Origin: Brevundimonas vesicularis
Lineage (GTDB): Bacteria; Pseudomonadota; Alphaproteobacteria; Caulobacterales; Caulobacteraceae
DNA: 64,000 nucleotides
Assembly: GCF_027886425.1 (NCBI RefSeq)
Contig: NZ_CP115671.1
Span: 1,240,001 to 1,304,000, forward strand
Direction of reading: 5' to 3'
The notes beneath the pieces are model-generated. The model was not told where the DNA came from. It was given only the letters and a program-made list of their open reading frames with translations, and did not search any database. Every line of letters starts with the position of its first letter. Position 1 is the first letter of the stretch. Positions 34,523 to 42,121 of this stretch are shown piece after piece. A program made the position numbers and the translations under genes.

Positions 34523-35281
34523 TCACCGATAAGACCGGCGGCTCGCCCGCACCATTTCCTCGACCCAGTTGATCAACAGGGTGGCGTAAAGGCGCTGATG
34601 GGCGGGATCGCGCATCGCATGGGTCGCCTCGGCGATGATCCTGTGGCTGAACGAGTTCGCGTCCTTGAAGGCGGCCTGATAGGAGGCGATGACTTCTGGC
34701 GGAATGCGATCGTCCTTGCCCGACTGCACGATGAGGACGTCGCCCTCGAACGCGGCGCAGGCCGAGAGCGCCTTGTCTTCCTGCGGCGTTCGCAGTTGCT
34801 GTCGATAGGCGCGCACCGCGTCCTTATCGAGCTTGGCCTTGGGGACCTCCCAGTGCGCGTCCGGATAAAGGGCCGGGACACGCAGCGCCAACCAGCGCAC
34901 GTCACGGATGCTCGTCAGCAGAGCCGACAGATAGCCTCCGTAGCTCGTGCCGATCACGCCGATCGCACCGGGATCGATCAGGGGCTGGGACGCCAAGTAG
35001 TCATAGGCCGCGGTCACGTCGTCGAACCCGTTCTGCCGGGTGACCTCGTCTCGGCTCGCATCGCTCTCGGCATGGCCTCGAAGGTCGAAGGTGAAACAGA
35101 TGCAGCCCAGTCGAGCGAGATCCTCGGCCAGGCCAAGATCCTCTTCCTGATCGCCGCCCCAGCCGTGGACAAACAGAAATCCCGGCACGGGGGCTTCCGG
35201 CGTCAGAAGCGTGCCGGTCAGCTTCTGTCCGTCGACAGACAGTCGGACTTGCCCTTCCTCGACGGTGTCAGGTTCAGTCAC
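34523..35281 (-). CDS. Alpha/beta hydrolase (dienelactone-hydrolase-like)
   Basis: The 252-residue cytoplasmic protein has an oxyanion-hole segment FLFVHGWGGDQEEDLGLAED, FDLRGHAES, the nucleophile elbow GVIGTSYGGYLSALL with Ser in GTSYGG, a late acid region IVQSGKDDRIPPEVI and a catalytic His in IIAEATHAM. The natural substrate is unknown. Its start overlaps the stop of the DUF3182 gene (ATGA, 35278-35281), a pairing I have seen in other proteobacteria, which suggests joint function. Confidence 0.85.
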   Translation of the reverse strand: MTEPDTVEEGQVRLSVDGQKLTGTLLTPEAPVPGFLFVHGWGGDQEEDLGLAEDLARLGCICFTFDLRGHAESDASRDEVTRQNGFDDVTAAYDYLASQPLIDPGAIGVIGTSYGGYLSALLTSIRDVRWLALRVPALYPDAHWEVPKAKLDKDAVRAYRQQLRTPQEDKALSACAAFEGDVLIVQSGKDDRIPPEVIASYQAAFKDANSFSHRIIAEATHAMRDPAHQRLYATLLINWVEEMVRASRRSYR

Positions 35282-36594
35282 GCTGTCCTCGTCACATATT
35301 TCGTCATCGGCCCGACCTTGGGGTCCTCACCCCGGAAATAGACGACATCCTCCGGTCCGACATCGGCGAGGCCGTACACCTCGACCGTGGCGGTTTCGAC
35401 GGAAGTCAGCGCCGGCGACGCCGCGAAGGCCTCGATGGCGGCGATTTCCGCGCCCGTCGCGCCGCCGACCCGCCACGACTGCTCCAGAACGCCTACTCGC
35501 CTTCGCCCTCGCGCATCCTTGCCGGCGAGGACATCGTAGTTCCGGCGGGTCAGAACCAAGTCCGGATAGGCGCGCTGGGCGGCGTCGTCGAACACGGCGG
35601 CGCAGCGCACTGCTTCCACCGCCTCGGGGGTCAGTCCGAGGTGGGTCAGTCGGTCGAGATCGCCTCTCACGCACCTCAGTCGTGAACCGCCGTACACCTC
35701 CCGCCCTTTGTGATCGGTCGTTTCCCGTTGATCGCCAACGTAGCTGATGCGCAGTCCGCCGACCGACAGGGTTCCAACGCTGTAGGTTTCCACGCCGAGC
35801 AGGTTTTCCTCAAGGACGACGCCGAAGGCGGCGATTTGCGCTTCGTCCTGATCGGCGATGACGGCGACGAGCGCTTCAGGCGTTTCGACGACCGTCTGGC
35901 CCAGCCCTGCCTTGGCCAGGACGTCCTTGACGCGGACAGGCCCGGTCTTGAGGAGGCGTCGACCAGCTTCGATCGCGTCGGCGACGGAGAAGGCGGTGTA
36001 GCCTTCCAGAGCCGCATCGCCCAAACGGTCGGCCATGGTGTTGGACCAGCCGGCTGGGCAGGTCGCGGACCGATCGATCAGGCCGTGGGTGATCGCCTTG
36101 GTCGCGATGAAGCGGTGGGGCACGCGGCCGCCCAACAGATTGCCTGCGGTGAAGACGGTGCGCGAGGTCATGTCTTCACCGATCAGGGTGTCGCGAGGCA
36201 CCAGCAAGACATCGGGTCCGACGTCTTCCGCGTCTTCGACCACATCAATGATCGGGAGCCGCAGAAGGCGCGCCAGGCGAGAGACCAACATCGCTCTGGA
36301 CGCCTGATCGTGCAGATTGCCCGGATTGTGCCCGTCCGGATCGAACAGCGCGATGCCGGCGAGGGCGGCCGCATTGGTGAACGAGGGCATCGGGGCGACG
36401 CCCAATGGATCGATGATGGTCATGACGGTCAGTGCTCCCTGCAAAGGGTCAACCCCACGAGCGATCAACGGTTCAGCCGGCTCGCCCATTCTTTTCACAG
36501 GACCCGGAAGGTCATCGTTGGGAGGCCAGGCTGATGCCACGACAGGGCGGAAATCAGCTTTCCTGACGCCTAGTGCGGGCACCGACGTGATCAT
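35278..36594 (-). CDS. DUF3182 family protein (ATP-grasp-like)
   Basis: The 438-residue protein has the DUF3182 stretches VPHRFIATKAITHGLIDRSA, CPAGWSNTMADRLGDAALEG, GVVLEENLLGVETYSVGTLS and GGATGAEIAAIEAFAASPAL, ending EDVVYFRGEDPKVGPMTKYV. The family has ATP-grasp-like features but I know of no established reaction. The start is uncertain: no ribosome site precedes the ATG at 36594, and the first 60 residues look less conserved, so a later start is possible. It is translationally coupled to the hydrolase. Confidence 0.78.
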   Translation of the reverse strand: MITSVPALGVRKADFRPVVASAWPPNDDLPGPVKRMGEPAEPLIARGVDPLQGALTVMTIIDPLGVAPMPSFTNAAALAGIALFDPDGHNPGNLHDQASRAMLVSRLARLLRLPIIDVVEDAEDVGPDVLLVPRDTLIGEDMTSRTVFTAGNLLGGRVPHRFIATKAITHGLIDRSATCPAGWSNTMADRLGDAALEGYTAFSVADAIEAGRRLLKTGPVRVKDVLAKAGLGQTVVETPEALVAVIADQDEAQIAAFGVVLEENLLGVETYSVGTLSVGGLRISYVGDQRETTDHKGREVYGGSRLRCVRGDLDRLTHLGLTPEAVEAVRCAAVFDDAAQRAYPDLVLTRRNYDVLAGKDARGRRRVGVLEQSWRVGGATGAEIAAIEAFAASPALTSVETATVEVYGLADVGPEDVVYFRGEDPKVGPMTKYVTRTA

Positions 36595-36651
36595 CTAGAG
36601 GTGCGTTTTCGCACAAAGGAACGGTGGCCCAGGGGGCGTCGTTGCCCATCC

Positions 36652-36933
36652 ATGAGCGACCTGACAGCCAATATCGTGGGTACAGCGGCGGCGGTCTGCT
36701 CGATTACGAGCTTTGCGCCCCAAGCCCTCAAGATTTGGAAAGAGCGCGACGCGTCTTCGGTCAGCCTCAAGACCTATTCGCTTACCGTCACCTGTTTCAT
36801 CCTCTGGGTGGTCTATGGCGTCATGACCCAAGCCTGGCCGGTGACGGTGTCGAACAGTTTTGCCCTGATCATGGCGGCGTCCGTCCTGATCATGAAGTGG
36901 CGATTTCGCGATGGCGATCCTGACGGGCATTAG
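36652..36933 (+). CDS. SemiSWEET-family sugar transporter
   Basis: The 93-residue protein has three membrane segments (about residues 6-26, 38-60 and 66-84) and the SemiSWEET signature: GTAAAVCSITSFAPQALKIW followed by KERDASSVSLKTYSLTVTCF. It forms a homodimeric inner-membrane pore for mono- or disaccharides. I chose the ATG at 36652 because the family begins there; the frame is open 51 nt upstream. It stands alone, divergent from the DUF3182 gene with a 57-nt gap. Confidence 0.9.
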   Translation: MSDLTANIVGTAAAVCSITSFAPQALKIWKERDASSVSLKTYSLTVTCFILWVVYGVMTQAWPVTVSNSFALIMAASVLIMKWRFRDGDPDGH

Positions 36934-37131
36934 GTCGCATACACCCGCTACCGCCTATCCTTCGCCTTGCCCGTGCCTGTCAGACGTGGCCCGGTTACAA
37001 CCGGTATTGCTGGGGAGAGCCATGCAGACATGCTAGTTGTCCGATCAACAAGCGGCAGCCAAGGCCGACGGTCAGCAATTCCGAGACAGCGCGGACCACT
37101 CGAGATTGACATTGACCCCGGTCGAAAGGCG

Positions 37132-38649
37132 TCAGCCGAAGAGCCCGTGGAGCCACCAGCTGAGATCGCCGGTCTGAGACTGTTCGCCATCGCCGCGTCG
37201 AAAGACCCAGAAGCGCGCGCCAGCTTCGTCCTCCAGCTGGAAATAGTCGCGCACCGCATCGCGTTCGCTGTCACGCCGCCACCATTCTCCGAAGATCCGC
37301 TCAGGGCCGTCAGCGCGCCTGACGCGATGACGAACGCCGCGCCAGCTGAAGGCGACCGGCGGCTGATCGGGCAGAAGCGCAACGGCCTCGATGGCTTCAG
37401 GATGGGCGAGCAGGCGGGAGGGGCGCGGCCAGCGGCGCGTCCATGTTTCCGACACCGGCGGCGCGGTCGGCGATAGTTTGCGGATCGAGCGTTCGGGCAC
37501 GTCGCTCTGCGCCGGGGCCAGTCGATACAGGTTCTGCGGGCCGAAACGATTGGCGAGCAGATCGACGAGATCGCCGATGTCGGGCGTCGCCGGACCGCCC
37601 AGATCGTCCGCGTTCGGCGACCAGTCCAGCGGCAGGACAACCGGCGCCGCCAGGACCATAGCCTCCACGCCGAGACCAGGATCGACGGTTTCGATCTTGT
37701 CGCACAGCAGGCGTGTGAGCCGCGCGACATCGCGGACGGGGCGCGCCAGGCCGACGCGGATGGCTTCGGTCCGGTTGTCGATCCGTTCGAACTGGAGGTC
37801 GAGCCGGGAGGCGCCCAGCCCTTGAGCTTCGAGCGCACCGCTCAGGGCTTCGACCAGTTTGAGCGTGTAGCGGGCCAGGGTCTCGGGCGCGCCGATCGGC
37901 TCGGCGAAGACCCGTCGGACCTGGATCAACTCCGGAGCGTCGATCGGGGTGATCGGCTCATGGGCGCGGCCGTAGGCCTGATCCAGGCGACGGATCAGCT
38001 CCGGTCCGAAGCGCAGGGCCAATGGCGCGCGAGGCTTGGCTTCCAGCTCGCCGATGGTGTCGATCCCCAGACGCACCAAGCCATCGACCATGTCGGCGGG
38101 CAGGCGCAAAGCGCGCAAGGGCAGGCGACGAATAGCAGGCCCCCCGCGCGCGACGACGATCGTCGGTTCGGCGAGGTTGCGGGCCAAGGCGTGGGCGGCG
38201 CCCCAGGTGTCGGCGAGGGCGGCGCGGGCGCCCAGACCGACAGCGGCGGTCTGGGCGATCAGATCCTCGAGCAGGCCCTCATCGCCGCCATAGCGGTGAC
38301 CGGCCCCGGTGACATCGAGTACCAAGCCGTCAGGCGGGTCGGCGGCCACGATCGGCGCATAGCGCCGCAGCGACCAGAGGGCGAGTTGGTCCAGGGCGGC
38401 CGCGTCCCCGGCGGGGTCGAAGGGATGAACGACCAGATCGGCGACGAGGGCCCGGGCCTGGGTCGCGGCCATGCCGGGATACAGGCGATGGGCGCGGGCG
38501 GCGGGGTCGGCGGCCAGAACGACGCGTTTGCGGCCCTGGCGCCCGATCAGGACCATCGGCGTATCAGGCGACGGCGCGTCGGGTCCAAGCCGGCGTCGCA
38601 GCCGATCGGTCGGCCAGGTGGGGAGGTAGAGCGAGACGACCCGTCTCAT
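37132..38649 (-). CDS. imuB: ImuB: Y-family polymerase-like mutagenesis protein
   Basis: The 505-residue protein opens MRRVVSLYLPTWPTDRLRRR and carries the Y-family-like fold with DPPDGLVLDVTGAGHRYGGD, GARAALADTWGAAHALARNL and RLGIDTIGELEAKPRAPLAL. ImuB proteins lack the full polymerase active-site acids and act as the beta-clamp adaptor of the ImuA-ImuB-DnaE2 mutasome. The C-terminal half has the family regions EWWRRDSERDAVRDYFQ and GARFWVFRR. It overlaps imuA by 86 nt. The gene that often follows, dnaE2 (imuC), is not here; SemiSWEET lies downstream. Confidence 0.93.
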   Translation of the reverse strand: MRRVVSLYLPTWPTDRLRRRLGPDAPSPDTPMVLIGRQGRKRVVLAADPAARAHRLYPGMAATQARALVADLVVHPFDPAGDAAALDQLALWSLRRYAPIVAADPPDGLVLDVTGAGHRYGGDEGLLEDLIAQTAAVGLGARAALADTWGAAHALARNLAEPTIVVARGGPAIRRLPLRALRLPADMVDGLVRLGIDTIGELEAKPRAPLALRFGPELIRRLDQAYGRAHEPITPIDAPELIQVRRVFAEPIGAPETLARYTLKLVEALSGALEAQGLGASRLDLQFERIDNRTEAIRVGLARPVRDVARLTRLLCDKIETVDPGLGVEAMVLAAPVVLPLDWSPNADDLGGPATPDIGDLVDLLANRFGPQNLYRLAPAQSDVPERSIRKLSPTAPPVSETWTRRWPRPSRLLAHPEAIEAVALLPDQPPVAFSWRGVRHRVRRADGPERIFGEWWRRDSERDAVRDYFQLEDEAGARFWVFRRGDGEQSQTGDLSWWLHGLFG

Positions 38650-39319
38650 CGCAGGCTTCCAGTTCGAATTCCGCGCAGGCTCCGGCGCGGCAGCGGATCA
38701 GTTCGACAAACCAGCGCGGGCGGCCGACGCCGGGCACGGGCAGGGGGGCGGAGGGCAGGGCGGTGACCCGCCAGCGGGTGGCGGCGGCGGTCGGCTGGCC
38801 GAAGTCCGCCGCCTCGGCCTGACGTCGCCATCGTCGGACCGCCAGTCCAAGCGAGCCCGTGTCCTCGGCGACCAGCTGCAGCCGCCGGGACGCCGTCATG
38901 GACAGGCGGGCCACTTCGCCGACGACCGCGCCGAAGCCGCCGTGACGCAGGCCGTCCTCGAAGGCGGCCAGCAATCCGGCCTCGTCCTCGGCCTCCACAT
39001 AGATGACTCGGTTCGAAGACAGCCCCGCCTGCTCCAGCGCCGGCGCGAACAGGTCCGGGCGGGTCACACACCAGAGCACCGGCCCCTGGGTGCGCGCTGC
39101 CACACCGGCCGCAAACAAGGCGGCAACGGCCCCATCGATGGCCCCGTCGCCGCCGCCAGCCACCTCATGCAGCGCGCCGAGCGCCAAGCCGCCGGCGGGC
39201 AGCCGGCGATCGAGCGCGGCCAGTCCAAACGGCAGCACGCCGCCAGGCGGACGTCGACCCGCCTCGATACGGGCGATCTCCGCGCGGAGCGCCTGGAAGG
39301 ATGGGGAGGCGGCGGACAT
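38564..39319 (-). CDS. imuA: ImuA: RecA-like SOS mutagenesis protein
   Basis: The 251-residue protein has the ImuA pattern of PFGLAALDRRLPAGGLALGA and LHEVAGGGDGAIDGAVAALF at the N-terminus, then VLWCVTRPDLFAPALEQAGL and VGEVARLSMTASRRLQLVAE. ImuA binds RecA and ImuB in SOS-induced translesion synthesis. The gene is expressed with imuB (86-nt overlap). A perfect GTTC-N7-GTTC box lies 29-43 nt before the ATG, so it is directly LexA-controlled. Confidence 0.92.
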   Translation of the reverse strand: MSAASPSFQALRAEIARIEAGRRPPGGVLPFGLAALDRRLPAGGLALGALHEVAGGGDGAIDGAVAALFAAGVAARTQGPVLWCVTRPDLFAPALEQAGLSSNRVIYVEAEDEAGLLAAFEDGLRHGGFGAVVGEVARLSMTASRRLQLVAEDTGSLGLAVRRWRRQAEAADFGQPTAAATRWRVTALPSAPLPVPGVGRPRWFVELIRCRAGACAEFELEACDETGRLALPPHLADRSAATPAWTRRAVA

Positions 39320-39347
39320 GTCTCCTGAAACCGGATGCGAGCTGAAT

Positions 39348-39362
39348 GTTCCTTATTTGTTC
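39348..39362. promoter_or_regulatory. LexA (SOS) box, GTTC-N7-GTTC
   Basis: GTTCCTTATTTGTTC is an exact match to the alphaproteobacterial LexA box, a direct repeat with 7-nt spacing. It lies immediately before imuA on the minus strand and about 95 nt before the repeat-copy-2 genes on the plus strand, so SOS control of that side is also possible. Confidence 0.9.
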
Positions 39363-39456
39363 TTACTCAAGCGTGTGAGAGTCAAGGCGGATCGCAACGG
39401 CGTTGTGGATCGCCCTTTGGTCGGTACCATCCCGGGCGCGGCGCGTTAGCCCCACG

Positions 39457-39795
39457 ATGACGCAGCCCCTCCGATACCCCACCACCCCCGACGGCCGCTA
39501 TTTCGTGGTTCGAGGCCGGCTGTGGCGGTGCTCCAATCCTGCTCTGTCGGCGGAGGCGAGGGACGAACTGGCGTATGATCTGATGTCGGCGCGCCGGGCG
39601 GTGCGGACGGCCTTGGCGGCTGAGGATACGGACGCTTTGGCCGCAGCGCGGCGCAGCGTCGACAAGGCCAAGGTGGGGTTGGGTGAGCGGGGCCCTGTGT
39701 GGTGGACCGACGGCTCGCCGGATCTCAATCGACACATGGTGCAAAACACTACCTATGCAGACTGGTTCGCCAGTCTGGGCGAGACGGCCGAATGA
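39457..39795 (+). CDS. Conserved hypothetical protein (copy 2)
   Basis: The product is 112 residues and identical to that at 5844-6182 (same RLWRCSNPALSAEARDEL and GERGPVWWTDGSPDLNRHMV segments). Here it sits about 95 nt from a LexA box and next to imuA, so its expression may differ from copy 1. Its stop overlaps the following start in ATGA. Function unknown. Confidence 0.72.
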   Translation: MTQPLRYPTTPDGRYFVVRGRLWRCSNPALSAEARDELAYDLMSARRAVRTALAAEDTDALAAARRSVDKAKVGLGERGPVWWTDGSPDLNRHMVQNTTYADWFASLGETAE

Positions 39796-40231
39796 CCACA
39801 GGACTCGACCGTTTCGTCCTAGCTCAAGACCCCGTGTTCGAAACGGCGATGGCCGAGCTCGCGGCGGGTCGCAAGACAAGCCACTGGATGTGGTTTGTCT
39901 TCCCCCAGGCCCGGTCGCTGGGACGGTCTTCGACAGCCGCCTTCTATGGCATCGGATCGCTCGCGGAGGCGCAGGCCTATCTGCTGCATCCCGTTCTAGG
40001 GGCGCGTCTCATCCGCGCAGCCCAAACCGCGACCACGGCGCCGGCGGCGTCGGTGCTTCAGCTGTTCGGATCGCCCGACGATCTCAAATCCGATCATCGA
40101 TGACGCTATTCGCCGCCGTGGCGGCCGATCCGACCGTGTTCGACGCGGCGCTCGCGCGCTGGGGCCTTTCGCCTGATCCGTTGACCGCAGAACTTGTGTT
40201 GACCGCCAGGACGGGACCGGATCGTCTTTAA
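39792..40231 (+). pseudogene. DUF1810 family protein (copy 2, frameshifted)
   Basis: From ATG 39792 the frame reproduces the DUF1810 protein of copy 1 up to LFGSPDDLKS, then runs to a stop at 40103 because one T is missing (AAATCC for AAATTCC at about 40089). The rest (SSMTLFAAVAADPTVFDAAL onward) is intact in the next frame to 40231. The first 100 residues could still be made. The comparison with the intact copy makes the position of the loss certain, though a sequencing error is possible. Confidence 0.85.
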
Positions 40232-40395
40232 ACAACTATCAGAGGCTTTACTGCGCCTAGCGCCGTTCTAGAAAAAGGCTAAACACATAAACCTAACGAG
40301 CATGATGATCGATTCCGCGCCACCACGGCCACGGAACAAGCTAATACCATTGGTGAATCCGCAATCGAGTCCGATAATCGTGACTGAGGTGCAAC

Positions 40396-41907
40396 TTGGC
40401 TGACTCATCCTTGATCATAGATCGCATCGTCATCGTCGGGGGCGGCACGGCGGGGTGGATGGCAGCGGCCGCGCTGGCGCATGCGTTCGCGGGCGCCGGC
40501 AAGACCGTGACCTTGGTCGAATCCGAGGCGATCGGCATCATCGGCGTCGGCGAGGCGACGATCCCGGAAATCCTGAAGTTCAACGCGCGCCTGGGGATCG
40601 ACGAGGCGGACTTCCTGCGTCAGACCAAGGCCACGTTCAAGCTGGGGATTGAGTTCGACGGCTGGCGACGCGAGGGCGAGCGCTATTTCCATCCGTTCGG
40701 CGCCTTCGGGCTGGATATGGAAGGCATCGCCTTTCATCATTTCTGGCTGAAAGCCTGCGCCGAAGGCGGGTCGGAGCCGTTGGAAACCTATTCCATGGCC
40801 TGGCAGGCCGCACGCCGTGGCCGTTTCGTTCATCCGCAGGGCGGGCCGCAGTCGCCGTTGTCCAGCCTGGGCTACGCCTATCATTTCGATGCGGCGCTAT
40901 ATGCCGCCTTCCTGCGCCTCTTTGCGGAGGGGCTGGGGGTCGTTCGGCGCGAAGGGCGGGTGGTCGAGGTCCAGCAGGCGGCGGATGGCGACATCACAGG
41001 CGTAAGGCTTGACGACGGGCGGGTCGTCGAAGGCGACTTCTTCATCGATTGCACCGGCTTCGTCGGCCTTCTGATCGAGCAGACGTTGACGTCCGGCTAT
41101 GAGGACTGGAGTTCCTGGCTTTCATGTGACAGCGCTGTCGCCGTCCCATGCGAACGGGAGGGGGCGTTGTCTCCTTACACACGGTCGACGGCGCGCGAGG
41201 CCGGGTGGCAGTGGCGCATCCCGCTGCAACACCGGGTCGGCAACGGCTACGTCTATTCCTCGGCGCACATCTCACATCAGGAGGCCGAGGACGCGCTGAT
41301 GTCGCGGTTGGAGGGCACGGCTCTGGCCGAGCCGCGTCGCCTGCGGTTCGCCACAGGCCGGCGCAAGGACTGCTGGAAGCGCAACTGTGTGGCGGTCGGA
41401 CTGTCGAGCGGATTCCTCGAGCCGCTTGAATCGACCAGCATTCACCTGATCCAGAGCGCCATCACCAAGCTGATCACCCTGTTTCCGTCGCACAAAAACA
41501 GCGAGGGCCTTCGCCGTGAGTTCAACGCGCTGATGGAGGAGGAATTCGTCACGGTCCGCGACTTCCTGATCCTGCACTACAAGATCAACCAGCGAGAGGG
41601 ACCGTTCTGGAGCCAGATGCGCGACATGCCGATCCCGGACCGGCTGGCGGCCAAGATCGCCCTGTTCGAGGATACGGGTCGGATCATCAGGCGCGACCAT
41701 GACATCTTTTCCGAGTCGAGCTGGCTTGCGGTCGCGGTGGGGCAGGGGCTGACGCCGCAGGGGCGTCACCCGATTTCCGACGTTATCAGTCATGACGCCA
41801 ATCTGGGCCGGCTGTCAGCGATCCGAGACAGCATCTGGCGCACGGCCGACGCCCTGCCGACGCACGAAGATGTTCTGGCGACGACGATGAATCGCAAGGC
41901 GTTTTGA
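40396..41907 (+). CDS. Flavin-dependent tryptophan-halogenase-family protein
   Basis: The 503-residue protein has the FAD-binding GGGTAGW at 15-21, K82 in KATFKLGIEF (matching the halogenase K79), the WQWRIP box at 271-276 and E345-S346 in LEPLEST (matching E346-S347). These residues fit a functional flavin halogenase, but in Caulobacterales many such genes lie beside TonB receptors for sugars and their substrates are unknown. Translation probably starts at the TTG at 40396, preceded by TGAGGTG. It reads in the same direction as the TonB receptor downstream. Confidence 0.85.
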   Translation: MADSSLIIDRIVIVGGGTAGWMAAAALAHAFAGAGKTVTLVESEAIGIIGVGEATIPEILKFNARLGIDEADFLRQTKATFKLGIEFDGWRREGERYFHPFGAFGLDMEGIAFHHFWLKACAEGGSEPLETYSMAWQAARRGRFVHPQGGPQSPLSSLGYAYHFDAALYAAFLRLFAEGLGVVRREGRVVEVQQAADGDITGVRLDDGRVVEGDFFIDCTGFVGLLIEQTLTSGYEDWSSWLSCDSAVAVPCEREGALSPYTRSTAREAGWQWRIPLQHRVGNGYVYSSAHISHQEAEDALMSRLEGTALAEPRRLRFATGRRKDCWKRNCVAVGLSSGFLEPLESTSIHLIQSAITKLITLFPSHKNSEGLRREFNALMEEEFVTVRDFLILHYKINQREGPFWSQMRDMPIPDRLAAKIALFEDTGRIIRRDHDIFSESSWLAVAVGQGLTPQGRHPISDVISHDANLGRLSAIRDSIWRTADALPTHEDVLATTMNRKAF

Positions 41908-42020
41908 GACCGGGCCTGCCGCCTGAAAGCCGTGTCAGCAGACTGGCGTCCTTCGCAATGGTGGGCGCGCGCCGCTTCTGAACCCGCTGATCAAAAACGC
42001 GCCAAGCTTGTCGCGAGGCG

Positions 42021-42036
42021 TTGACATCGCTGTCAA
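42021..42036. promoter_or_regulatory. Candidate LacI-type operator upstream of the TonB receptor
   Basis: TTGACATCGCTGTCAA contains TGACA-N4-TGTCA with a central CG, matching the palindromes at 49408 and 56882. It lies 86 nt before the receptor start. Its TTGACA could also be part of a -35 element, which would make repression by overlap straightforward. Confidence 0.75.
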
Positions 42037-42121
42037 TCAGTAGTCCAACACGCTCGCGGACGGTCGATCAAGGCTGCCGAAACGATTGCGACGGGCTGAA
42101 CCGTCCTCGGGGGGATCAGAA

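Larger units (their letters stand above)
39408..40251. repeat. 844-bp long direct repeat, copy 2 (partner at 5795-6639)
   Basis: This copy equals 5795-6639 except for one missing T at about 40089. It begins 45 nt after the LexA box and ends 145 nt before a tryptophan-halogenase-like gene. Flanks are unrelated to those of copy 1. Confidence 0.95.

Noticed and set aside
36934..37131. Remnant of dnaE2 after imuB
   Set aside because: Reading both strands gave no DnaE2-like N-terminus or other polymerase segment.
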